Shown piece after piece: positions 6,916 through 14,005 of a DNA stretch of 22,801 bases; the stretch's first letter is position 1, and each line of letters opens with the position of its first letter. A program made the position numbers and the translations under genes. This DNA comes from JAFCCL01 sp041645325. GTDB taxonomy: Archaea; Iainarchaeota; Iainarchaeia; Iainarchaeales; GCA-2688035. The notes under the pieces were generated by a model. It searched no databases. It saw only the letters and a program-made list of their open reading frames with translations, and had not been told where the DNA came from. The stretch lies in NCBI GenBank assembly GCA_041645325.1, contig JBAZQI010000016.1:1-22801 (forward strand). The letters are read 5' to 3'.

Positions 6916-6921
6916 TTTAAA
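6916..6921. promoter_or_regulatory. Palindromic TTTAAA between SGNH gene and aglB
   Basis: TTTAAA in the 59-base divergent gap. On the minus strand it is centred about 25 bases before the TTG start of the SGNH gene, fitting a leaderless transcript. On the plus strand it lies about 34 bases before the aglB ATG, which would give a short leader containing GGGAG (6943-6947) five bases before that ATG. One box may serve both genes. Confidence 0.4.
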
Positions 6922-6952
6922 GTTATTGTTATTTTTATTGTAGGGAGTATTA

Positions 6953-9088
6953 ATGCCTAGATTTGACCTTATTGGGTGCCTGAAGCGCGTTGATAAAAGG
7001 CAGTTGTTTTTTCTTCTGCTTATTTTCATGCTTGCTTTTGGCATAAGGGGCCATTTGCTCAAGTATGAGTATTTTTTTGGTTTTGACCCTTATTACCATG
7101 CAAGGCTGGTTGGAGAGCTTTTGAAGACAGGCGCTGTGCCTGCACATGACCCTACAGCTTATTATTTCCTTGAAAATGGTGTTGCCCCGCCAAAGAACCA
7201 GTTTATGTGGTATTTCAGCGCAGCCATTTACAAGGTTACTACTCTTGGCGCGCCTTATGACAAAACGCTTTGGATTCAGTTTGTGAAGGTGCTGCCTGCC
7301 TTGTTCGGCGCTTTGACAGCCATTGCCTTGTTTTTCGTTGGAAAGGAAATATATGACCGGCGTGCCGGCTATGTAATGGCTTTTTTTGCCGCAGTTGTGC
7401 CCAGTTTTGTTTACAGGACAATGGCCGGAACTTTTGAAGAGGACTGCCTTGGATTTTTGTGGCTTGTAATAGGCATGGTGTTTTTTGCAAGGGCAGTAAA
7501 GGACCCTGTGTTCAACAAAAAGGGAATCATCAATGCTGTTGTGTCCGGGATTTTCTTCGGCATAATGGCCTTGACATGGGACATGTTCCTGTTGATTCCG
7601 CTTGTGTTCAGCCTTTACCTTGTGTTTGGGCTTATTGGCGTTTACTCGAAAATGGGCTTTGGGAAAATGCTTGATTTCATAAAGCTGTACGCGATTTCAA
7701 TCGGCATTTTTGTGGCAATTGCGTCTGTTGCCTTCACGCCGCCATACGTTGACACAGGGTGGATTGGCAGCGCGACGAGTTATGCAATGCAGTCTGTTTT
7801 AAGGGCGGCATCAGCGCTTGGGCTGCCGCAGGAAATGGCTTTCCCTTTTGTGGCAGGGGCATTTTTGCTTTTGTGCGGGTTTATAATCTGCCTTGCTTAC
7901 GCGAACAGGGCGCCTGAAAAGAGGGAAGCAGGATCCAAGACAGTAATGATAATCTCGGCGATTTTGCTTTACCTTGCTGTGATTTCAATTGTGCTTACAT
8001 TCATCACAACACCAACGCTTTTTACGGAGAGTTCGGTTCTTGGAATGACAGTGGGCGAGGAAAACACAGGGCACCAGTTCTTTGGCTCAAAGTACAATGC
8101 CCTGATAATATTCGCGTGGCTTGCGCTGCTTTTGATTCCGATAAGGTTTTTGCGCGACAAAAAAGACCATTTGAGCATTGTCATTTTCTTCTGGGTGCTG
8201 ATTACGCTGTTCATGGCATGGTACAAGCTCAAGTTCACTTATACTTTGGGTCTGCCGATTGCCGCAGCAGGGGGCTTTATTGCCGCGGAAATGTTTTATT
8301 ACCTAAAGGAAAGGGCTCCTTTGGAAAAGGCGATTGTTTTGCTTTCGCTTGCCTTCATGCTTTTGGTCGGCCTTGCGGCCGCAACAATCTTTGTGCCGGA
8401 CAATGTGCCGAACATTGAGCAGCCGTATCCTGCCTGGAAGGAAACGCTCAAGTGGATGAACAATCCTGCGAATATTCCGACAGATGCGAAGTTTTTCAAC
8501 TGGTGGGACGAAGGCCACTGGATTGCATTTGTTGCCGAGAGGCGTGTTTCCTCTGACAACAGGAACATGAGCTTTGAAAGCAACCGCGACTTTTCACTGT
8601 TTAACATTACCAGTGATTTGAACCAGGCGCTTGAAATCGCAAGAACCTATGATTTTGATTATGTCATCCTTGACAGCGACAGTTTTTTGAAAATAGGCTC
8701 TTATGGCAATTACGGTTACGACACAATGAACAGTTCAGACCCGCGCATTGTAAAGTTCCTTATTGCACCGCATAACGCCATTCCGTGCAATAAGGACAAC
8801 GATGTCTATGTCTGCGGCTCAAACAGCATTCCGCTGCAGTCCATGGACAGCGTTCCGGCAAAGTGGACAACAGCCTCAAACCAGCTTTATGAGAACACTG
8901 TTCCTTTGTACATTTACAGGGCCGAGGACAATTCTGAGATTTATGTTACGAACCCGGCTGTCAATGAAAGCATGCTTTCAAGGCTCTGGTTCCACGAGGA
9001 CGAGGCAATGAAGTACTTTGAGGAAGTGTACAAGGGGCTTGGAATGCGCATCTTCAAGGTCAGAAAGGACGCGCTTTACGCGAATTAA
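6953..9088 (+). CDS. aglB: Oligosaccharyltransferase AglB/STT3, WWDEG variant
   Basis: Catalytic subunit of archaeal N-glycosylation (711 aa), which moves a lipid-linked glycan to Asn of N-x-S/T sites on the outer side of the membrane. The N-terminal half has about 12-13 hydrophobic segments. Visible motifs are GFDPYYHARL (43-52, catalytic Asp45 region), the second acidic motif FEED (161-164) and the external-loop TVGEENTGHQFFGSKYN (366-381), equivalent to the SVSE/TIxE loop. The C-terminal soluble domain carries WWDEG (517-521) where the family standard is WWDYG. The length is at the short end for archaeal AglB. A Shine-Dalgarno-like GGGAG precedes the ATG. Its neighbours downstream build the lipid-linked glycan. 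Identification is firm. Confidence 0.95.
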   Translation: MPRFDLIGCLKRVDKRQLFFLLLIFMLAFGIRGHLLKYEYFFGFDPYYHARLVGELLKTGAVPAHDPTAYYFLENGVAPPKNQFMWYFSAAIYKVTTLGAPYDKTLWIQFVKVLPALFGALTAIALFFVGKEIYDRRAGYVMAFFAAVVPSFVYRTMAGTFEEDCLGFLWLVIGMVFFARAVKDPVFNKKGIINAVVSGIFFGIMALTWDMFLLIPLVFSLYLVFGLIGVYSKMGFGKMLDFIKLYAISIGIFVAIASVAFTPPYVDTGWIGSATSYAMQSVLRAASALGLPQEMAFPFVAGAFLLLCGFIICLAYANRAPEKREAGSKTVMIISAILLYLAVISIVLTFITTPTLFTESSVLGMTVGEENTGHQFFGSKYNALIIFAWLALLLIPIRFLRDKKDHLSIVIFFWVLITLFMAWYKLKFTYTLGLPIAAAGGFIAAEMFYYLKERAPLEKAIVLLSLAFMLLVGLAAATIFVPDNVPNIEQPYPAWKETLKWMNNPANIPTDAKFFNWWDEGHWIAFVAERRVSSDNRNMSFESNRDFSLFNITSDLNQALEIARTYDFDYVILDSDSFLKIGSYGNYGYDTMNSSDPRIVKFLIAPHNAIPCNKDNDVYVCGSNSIPLQSMDSVPAKWTTASNQLYENTVPLYIYRAEDNSEIYVTNPAVNESMLSRLWFHEDEAMKYFEEVYKGLGMRIFKVRKDALYAN

Positions 9089-9129
9089 ACAGCCTTGGCC
9101 TGATTGTTACAATAATAGAATGGTTTTGT

Positions 9130-9135
9130 TTTAAA
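9130..9135 (+). promoter_or_regulatory. TATA-like box before the Alg7-type gene
   Basis: TTTAAA within TTTTAAATCC in the 66-base gap after aglB. It is centred about 22 bases before ATG 9155 and 31 before an in-frame ATG at 9164, so it does not settle the start. It suggests the Alg7-Alg14-Alg13-GT2 genes have their own promoter. Confidence 0.4.
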
Positions 9136-9154
9136 TCCTTAAAGCTGGTTAAAT

Positions 9155-10195
9155 ATGCATAATATGCCGTTGGTTATAGCCAGCCTTCTTTTGTCTTTTT
9201 TCCTCGCTTTTTTGGTTACAACAAGGGTTTTGCCTTTCATGATTGTGAGAATGAAGGCAAGGCGCATTACAGGCATTGATGTAAACAAGTATGAAAAGCC
9301 AAAGATTGCGGAAATGGGGGGCATCTGCGTCTGGCTTGGCTTCAGCGCCGGCATAATAGCGAGCATTTTTGTTTTCTCTTATCTCAAATGGATTGAAATA
9401 GACCTGACCTTTTTGCTTGCCGGTTTCACCACGACAATAGTGGTGGGCTTTTTGGGCGTAATAGACGATTTGATTGGCTGGAAAACCGGCATCAGGCAAT
9501 GGCAGCACGCGCTCATTCCGGTGTTTGCTGCATTGCCGCTCATGGCCATAAAGGTAAGCAACCCGCCGATAATGATTCCGTTTTTCGGCTTTGCGCCTGC
9601 AGAGTACGTGATTCCTTTTGTCGGTGTTGTGAGCTTTGGCCTGATTTACAGCCTGATTTTTGTTCCAATCGGCGTTACAGGCGCAAGCAATGCCACCAAC
9701 ATGCTTGCAGGGCTCAATGGCCTGGAGGCCGGGCTTGGCGCAATAATTTCGGCAACAATGCTTGCCGTTGCCCTGACCCAGGGCAAAATGGAGGCTGCCA
9801 TTGTTTCAATCGCAATGCTCGGCGCCTTGATTGCTTTCCTGCGCTTTAATTGGTATCCCGCAAGGGTTTTTGGCGGCGATTCCCTGACACTGATGATCGG
9901 CGCAAGCATTGCCACTGCCGCAATTTTGGGCAATATAGAAAAAATCGGCGTGCTGCTGCTCGCAATTTACTTTGTGGAGCTTGCGCTTAAAATGCGCTTT
10001 AAAATGCAAAAGGAAGGGTTTGGAATTCCTGCAAAAGACGGCACATTGCACGCGCCAAAGCAGGTTGCAAGCGTTACGCACGTTGTCATGAGAATGGGAA
10101 ATTTTACCGAAAAAAGGGTCGTGGAAATAATCCTTGCAATGCAGGCAGTGGTAAGCATTCTTGTGTTCTCAGTGTCCTACTTTAAGCTTTTCTGA
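9155..10195 (+). CDS. GlcNAc-1-phosphate transferase, Alg7/AglH type (GPT/MraY family)
   Basis: Multi-pass membrane enzyme of 346 residues that should place GlcNAc-1-phosphate (or a related HexNAc-1-phosphate) on dolichyl/polyprenyl phosphate, the first step of lipid-linked glycan assembly. Family motifs in order: GIDVNKYEKPKIAEMGG (40-56), the metal-binding Asp pair in GVIDDLIGWKTG (101-112), NATNMLAGLNGLEAG (179-193) and FGGDSLTL (239-246). About ten hydrophobic segments fill the protein. It lies directly downstream of aglB and is followed after 15 bases by Alg14 and Alg13 homologues, which is the order of the reactions. Archaeal Alg7-like rather than bacterial MraY/WecA is favoured by the PKIAEMGG and LAGLNGLE motifs. 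Nucleotide sugar specificity is inferred. Confidence 0.9.
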   Translation: MHNMPLVIASLLLSFFLAFLVTTRVLPFMIVRMKARRITGIDVNKYEKPKIAEMGGICVWLGFSAGIIASIFVFSYLKWIEIDLTFLLAGFTTTIVVGFLGVIDDLIGWKTGIRQWQHALIPVFAALPLMAIKVSNPPIMIPFFGFAPAEYVIPFVGVVSFGLIYSLIFVPIGVTGASNATNMLAGLNGLEAGLGAIISATMLAVALTQGKMEAAIVSIAMLGALIAFLRFNWYPARVFGGDSLTLMIGASIATAAILGNIEKIGVLLLAIYFVELALKMRFKMQKEGFGIPAKDGTLHAPKQVASVTHVVMRMGNFTEKRVVEIILAMQAVVSILVFSVSYFKLF

Positions 10196-10210
10196 AGAAA
10201 AGGTGTTTTT

Positions 10211-10666
10211 ATGGGTTTAGGGAATGTTTGTCTTGCTTGCAGCGCGGGCGGGCATTTGACCGAGCTTTTGCAGCTTGAAAAGGCATGGGAAAACAGGCCG
10301 CATTTTTTTGTTTCCGACAGGAGGCTGAACGCTATTGACTTGGCCAAAAGGGAAAAGGTGCTTTTTGTTTCGTGCCCGCGGAGGAACCCGCTGAAGCTTG
10401 CACTGAACTTTGCGCAGGCACTGCGGATTTTCCTGCGTGAAAAGCCAGATGTTGTGATAAGCACCGGCGCTGACACGGCAATTCCAATCTGCCTCATTGC
10501 AAAGCTTTTCCGCAGGAAAGTCGTGTTCATTGAGAGCTTCTGCAGGATAAAGGAAGCCAGCCTGAGCGGAAAAATAATGTACGGCAAGGCGGACTTGTTC
10601 CTTGTACAGTGGCCGCAGAACAAGGAGTTTTTTCCGAAAGCGGAGTTTGCAGGGAGCGTGTTCTGA
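10211..10666 (+). CDS. Alg14-like subunit of a GlcNAc transferase (PssD-like)
   Basis: Homologue of Alg14 (151 aa), the membrane-binding acceptor half of the two-subunit UDP-GlcNAc transferase that adds the second GlcNAc to GlcNAc-PP-lipid. It shows the N-terminal glycine-rich ACSAGGHLTELLQL (9-22), FFVSDRR (32-38), the central PDVVISTGADTAIPICLIAK and the IESFCRIKEASLSGKIMY segment followed by DLFLVQWP. Its length is that of bacterial PssD or truncated archaeal Alg14 forms, with no long N-terminal anchor. A Shine-Dalgarno-like AGGTG lies six bases before the ATG. Its stop codon is directly followed by the Alg13 start, so the two subunits are translationally coupled. Confidence 0.88.
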   Translation: MGLGNVCLACSAGGHLTELLQLEKAWENRPHFFVSDRRLNAIDLAKREKVLFVSCPRRNPLKLALNFAQALRIFLREKPDVVISTGADTAIPICLIAKLFRRKVVFIESFCRIKEASLSGKIMYGKADLFLVQWPQNKEFFPKAEFAGSVF

Positions 10667-11155
10667 ATGGCTGCCGGAAAAATATTTGCCAGCGTTGGAA
10701 CTCACCCCCAGCCTTTTGACCGCCTGCTCAAAGAGCTTGATGCAGTTGCCGCAAGGCATTCTGAGATTGAGTTTTTTGCGCAAACAGGCAATTCAGGCTA
10801 TGAGCCCAAGAACTTTGGCTTTGAAAAATTTCTTGGCGGCAAGGAGTATGACATGAGAATGGCTTGGGCCGACGTTGTGGTCAGCCATGGCGGAGCCGGC
10901 ACGATAATAAACGCCTTGCTTGGCAGGAAGCCCTTGGTTGTTGTGCCGCGCCTGAAAAAATTCGGCGAGCACACAAACGACCACCAGCTTGACCTCGCAA
11001 GGGCACTTGAGGAAAAAGGAAAGGCGATTGCGGTTTTTGGCATAGGCGATTTGGAGAAAAGGGTTTTGAATGCATTTTCTTTCAGGCCAAACCTTGAATC
11101 AGGCCGCAGGGGCCTTGTTGACAGGATTGCGTTTTTTTTGGAGGCCGGAAAATGA
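10667..11155 (+). CDS. Alg13-like catalytic subunit of a GlcNAc transferase (PssE-like)
   Basis: Homologue of Alg13 (162 aa), the C-terminal half of a GT28-type (MurG-like) fold that binds UDP-GlcNAc. It starts IFASVGTHPQPFDRLL, and the nucleotide-sugar site is VSHGGAGTIINALL followed by KPLVVVPRLKKFGEHTNDHQLDLA, which are classic family motifs. The ATG directly abuts the Alg14 stop (TGAATG), and the 3' end overlaps the next gene by four bases (ATGA). With Alg14 it should make GlcNAc-GlcNAc-PP-lipid (chitobiose), as in eukaryotes and as described for Agl24 of Sulfolobus. Here the two halves are separate genes, as in eukaryotes. The acceptor and donor are inferred from the family. Confidence 0.9.
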   Translation: MAAGKIFASVGTHPQPFDRLLKELDAVAARHSEIEFFAQTGNSGYEPKNFGFEKFLGGKEYDMRMAWADVVVSHGGAGTIINALLGRKPLVVVPRLKKFGEHTNDHQLDLARALEEKGKAIAVFGIGDLEKRVLNAFSFRPNLESGRRGLVDRIAFFLEAGK

Positions 11156-12066
11156 GCAAGGATGTGAATGTGGGCAAGGAAAAGGCGGTCGGCAAGAAAA
11201 AGTCAGGGGACTCAAAGCCGTTGGTGAGCATTATGCTGCTTAACATGAACGGCAAAAAGCTTACTAAGGACTGCATTGATTCTGTTTTGAGGAATACTTC
11301 TTATCCTAATTATGAGATTGTGGTTGTGGACAATGGCAGCATTGACGGCAGTGTGGAAATGCTGAAGGAAATGCAGAAAAAGGGCGTTGTGAAAAAGCTT
11401 ATTTTGAATCCGAAAAATGCGGGCTACAGTGCCGGCGTGAACCAGGGCTTTGGGGCATGCAATGGTAAATATGTTTACCATTTGGACAATGACACGCTTG
11501 TGGAAAAGGGCTGGCTTGAAAAAGCCGTTGAGGCTGCGGAAGGCCTTTCCGGTAAGGCAGGCGCCGTGGGAAGCGCTCTTGTTTCAAAGGCGGATTATGG
11601 AAAAGGGCTGCAGGGCAAAGAGGTTGTGAGGGAAAGGCCTGCTGTTTGCGGTGCGGCAATGATGTACTCCAGGGAAGCCTTGGAAAAGGTCGGCTTGCTT
11701 GATGCAGAGCTCTGGTCCCCGATTTACGGCGAGGAGCAGGACTGGTGCTATAGGGCGAGAAATGCCGGCTTTAAGGTTCTGGAAACAAACGCAAGCAGGG
11801 TCTTCCACATAGGCGGCCAGGATACCATGAAAAGCATCAAGGCAATTGCAAGGTATGAGCTGCTTGAAACAAACAGGATAAAGGCAATGCTTTACAATTT
11901 GAGCGTTCCTGACATGGCAAGCCATGTTCCCGGCCTTGGATTGATTTTTGTGAACAGCCTGAAGAGCGGAATGGCGCCCAATTTGCTTAAATGCTATTGG
12001 AACAACCTTGCAAACTGGCAGGAAGTGCTGAAGCAAAGGCAGAAAAGGAAGGCAAGGCTGTTCTGA
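11152..12066 (+). CDS. Family 2 glycosyltransferase, rhamnosyltransferase-like
   Basis: GT-A fold glycosyltransferase of 304 residues. After a Lys-rich, poorly conserved head (1-22) comes PLVSIMLLNMNGKK (23-36), the nucleotide-binding YEIVVVDNGSIDGS (54-67), NPKNAGYSAGVNQGF (86-100) and the metal-binding LDND (111-114). The acceptor-side catalytic motif is GEEQDWCYRARNAGF, and a VFHIGG motif follows. This pattern is typical of WbbL-like rhamnosyltransferases and relatives. GGAGG lies seven bases before the ATG, which overlaps the Alg13 stop by four bases, so it belongs to the Alg7-Alg14-Alg13 operon and may add the third sugar. The transferred sugar cannot be told from sequence. Confidence 0.88.
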   Translation: MSKDVNVGKEKAVGKKKSGDSKPLVSIMLLNMNGKKLTKDCIDSVLRNTSYPNYEIVVVDNGSIDGSVEMLKEMQKKGVVKKLILNPKNAGYSAGVNQGFGACNGKYVYHLDNDTLVEKGWLEKAVEAAEGLSGKAGAVGSALVSKADYGKGLQGKEVVRERPAVCGAAMMYSREALEKVGLLDAELWSPIYGEEQDWCYRARNAGFKVLETNASRVFHIGGQDTMKSIKAIARYELLETNRIKAMLYNLSVPDMASHVPGLGLIFVNSLKSGMAPNLLKCYWNNLANWQEVLKQRQKRKARLF

Positions 12067-12191
12067 GTGCAGGCAATTGGCATTTTTATTTGTTTTTGAA
12101 CTAAAAAGGATTGTTGATGGAAAAAAAAATTGTTGCAAATGGTTGTTGAAGAAGCTGTTGAAGCAAATGGCAGTGGTTGGGCTGGTTTGGC

Positions 12192-12902
12192 ATGGGCATT
12201 GAGGAAGCGAAAAAGGCGGCGATGAACGCGCAGGGCTTTTTGTCCGAAGCCGAGGGCAGGCTATTGTACAGGCTTGCGCGCAACTGCAGGAGCGGGGACA
12301 CGATTGTTGAAATCGGTAGTTGGAAGGGCAGGTCTACTATTTGGCTTGCATTTGGCTCAAGGGATGGCGCTGGCAAAAGGATTGCTGCCATTGACCCTCA
12401 TACGAGTTCTCCGGAGATGCCGCAGGGCAACAGCTTAAAGGAATTCATGCAGAATTTGAGGAATGCCGGCGTTGAGGAAATGGTTGAGCCGATTGTAAAA
12501 ACTTCAGAGGAAGCGGCGCTGGGCTTTAAGGGCGATGCGGAGTTTGTTTTTATTGACGGCGACCATTCTTACGGGCATGCGAAGCAGGATTTTGAATTGT
12601 GGTTTCCAAAGGTTTTGGAGCATGGCATAATGGCTTTTCATGACACAATGCTTGTGCCTGGCCCTAAAAAGGTCGTGCATGATTTGGTGTTCAATTCAAG
12701 GCATTTCAGGAATATTGGCTTTGTTGACTCAATTACCTTTGCGGAAAAGGTCAGGGAGAACACTGCAATGGAGCGCCTGAAGAACAGGCGGGTGCTTTTG
12801 CTTAAGGGCCTTTTCACGCTGGCAAGCAGGCTCAATAATGCGGTTGGGCTGCCTAAGCCGTTGAAGACAGTGGGCAAGAAGGCGATAGGGAAAATGCAGT
12901 AG
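12192..12902 (+). CDS. Class I SAM methyltransferase (Methyltransf_24 type)
   Basis: Predicted methyltransferase of 236 residues from the ATG at 12192. It begins GIEEAKKAAMNAQGFLSEAE, then the SAM motif TIVEIGSWKGRSTIWLA, the acidic IAAIDPH, and the motif FVFIDGDHSYGHAKQDFELW followed by GIMAFHDT. This layout is that of Methyltransf_24 enzymes often encoded in glycan loci and thought to O-methylate sugars. A TTG at 12177 would add five residues; upstream of that the frame is closed by stops (for example 12147-12149). The 125 bases before the gene hold no other gene I can support. I favour ATG 12192 because family members begin near this point. Confidence 0.83.
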   Translation: MGIEEAKKAAMNAQGFLSEAEGRLLYRLARNCRSGDTIVEIGSWKGRSTIWLAFGSRDGAGKRIAAIDPHTSSPEMPQGNSLKEFMQNLRNAGVEEMVEPIVKTSEEAALGFKGDAEFVFIDGDHSYGHAKQDFELWFPKVLEHGIMAFHDTMLVPGPKKVVHDLVFNSRHFRNIGFVDSITFAEKVRENTAMERLKNRRVLLLKGLFTLASRLNNAVGLPKPLKTVGKKAIGKMQ

Positions 12903-12927
12903 TTTTGGGCAATGAACCAAAACGGTA

Positions 12928-12933
12928 TTTAAA
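12928..12933 (+). promoter_or_regulatory. TATA box of the epimerase operon
   Basis: TTTAAA within TATTTAAAAGG. The expected transcription start is near 12956, giving a leader of about 15 bases that carries a GGTG motif (12963-12966) before the ATG at 12972. It likely drives the run of genes to about 18134. Confidence 0.45.
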
Positions 12934-12971
12934 AGGGTTTTTCAATAAATTAGTAGGTTTTAGGTGAAAAG

Positions 12972-14003
12972 ATGGACAGGGTTCTTGTTACCGGCGGCGC
13001 TGGCTTCATTGGCTGCAATCTTGCTGACAGGTTTGCCGAGAATTGCGGGAAGGTTGTTGTGCTGGACAATTTTTCAAGAAAGGGCGGAAAGGAAAATGCG
13101 GAATGGCTGAAGAAAAGGCACAGGAACATTGAGGTGGTCAAGGCAGATGTTGTCAAAGACCAGGGCGCTTTGGAGAAAGCTGTGAAGGGCTGTGATGCCG
13201 TGTACCATTTTGCCGCGCAGGTTGCTGTTACTACAAGCGTAACTGACCCGAGGAAGGATTTTGAGAATAATGCGCTTGGCACGTTTAATGTTTTGGAGGC
13301 TGTGAGGAAGAATGCCGACAAGGCGGCGTTTTTTTACAGCAGCACGAACAAGGTTTATGGCGGCATGGAGCAGGTTAAGGTTGTTGAAAGGAACAACCGC
13401 TATGAGTATGATGATTTTGCAAAAGGCATTCCTGAGGAAATGCTTTTGGATTTCCACAGCCCTTATGGCTGTAGCAAGGGCTGTGCCGACCAGTATGTGC
13501 GCGATTATGCAAGGATTTACGGCTTGAACACGGTTGTTTTCAGGCAGAGCTGCATTTATGGGCAAAGGCAGTTTGGCATTGAGGACCAGGGCTGGGTAGC
13601 TTGGTTCACGATTGCGTCCGCTTTGGGCAAAAGGCTTACCATTTACGGTGACGGCAAGCAGGTTAGGGACGTGTTGCACATAGATGACCTTGTAAGGGCT
13701 TATGACATAGCAACAAAAAAGATTGCGAAGGCGCGCGGACAGATATTCAACATAGGCGGCGGCCCGGAGAATACGATGTCGCTTCTTGAGCTTTTGGCTT
13801 ACCTTGAAGAGTTTTTTGGGCGGAAGATTGACGTAAAGTATTCCGACTGGCGCCCGGGCGACCAGCCTGTTTATGTTTCTGACATAAGCAAGGCGGAAAG
13901 GGTTTTTGAATGGAGGCCGCAGATTGGCGCAAAGGAAGGGGTCAAGAAGCTTTATGTTTGGGTTAAGGAAAATGCGGAAATGTTTGAGGGTTTGGAGGCT
14001 TGA
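12972..14003 (+). CDS. CDP-paratose 2-epimerase-like SDR enzyme
   Basis: Extended SDR sugar-nucleotide enzyme of 343 residues. The NAD loop is TGGAGFIG (7-14) with Asp32 in VLDN, and the catalytic set is Thr125 in SSTNKVYG and Tyr165/Lys169 in HSPYGCSKG. The stretch QSCIYGQRQFGIEDQGWVAWFTIA followed by GDGKQVRDVLHIDDL is characteristic of CDP-paratose (CDP-tyvelose) 2-epimerases, which convert CDP-paratose to CDP-tyvelose. I see no CDP-glucose enzymes in this window, so the true substrate may be another nucleotide sugar. A TATA box and a GGTG motif precede it. The next epimerase starts three bases after its stop, so they are coupled. Confidence 0.85.
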   Translation: MDRVLVTGGAGFIGCNLADRFAENCGKVVVLDNFSRKGGKENAEWLKKRHRNIEVVKADVVKDQGALEKAVKGCDAVYHFAAQVAVTTSVTDPRKDFENNALGTFNVLEAVRKNADKAAFFYSSTNKVYGGMEQVKVVERNNRYEYDDFAKGIPEEMLLDFHSPYGCSKGCADQYVRDYARIYGLNTVVFRQSCIYGQRQFGIEDQGWVAWFTIASALGKRLTIYGDGKQVRDVLHIDDLVRAYDIATKKIAKARGQIFNIGGGPENTMSLLELLAYLEEFFGRKIDVKYSDWRPGDQPVYVSDISKAERVFEWRPQIGAKEGVKKLYVWVKENAEMFEGLEA

Positions 14004-14005
14004 AA

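Noticed and set aside
10217..10783. Antisense 188-codon frame across Alg14/Alg13
   Set aside because: Lies entirely opposite two genes with clear family motifs and has none of its own.
12117..12191. Short frames before the methyltransferase (MEKKIVANGC then stop at 12147-12149; a 27-codon ORF from 12139) as a leader peptide or frameshifted gene start
   Set aside because: The protein from ATG 12192 already has the complete family N-terminus, the short ORFs lack ribosome sites and conserved features, and no frameshift is needed.
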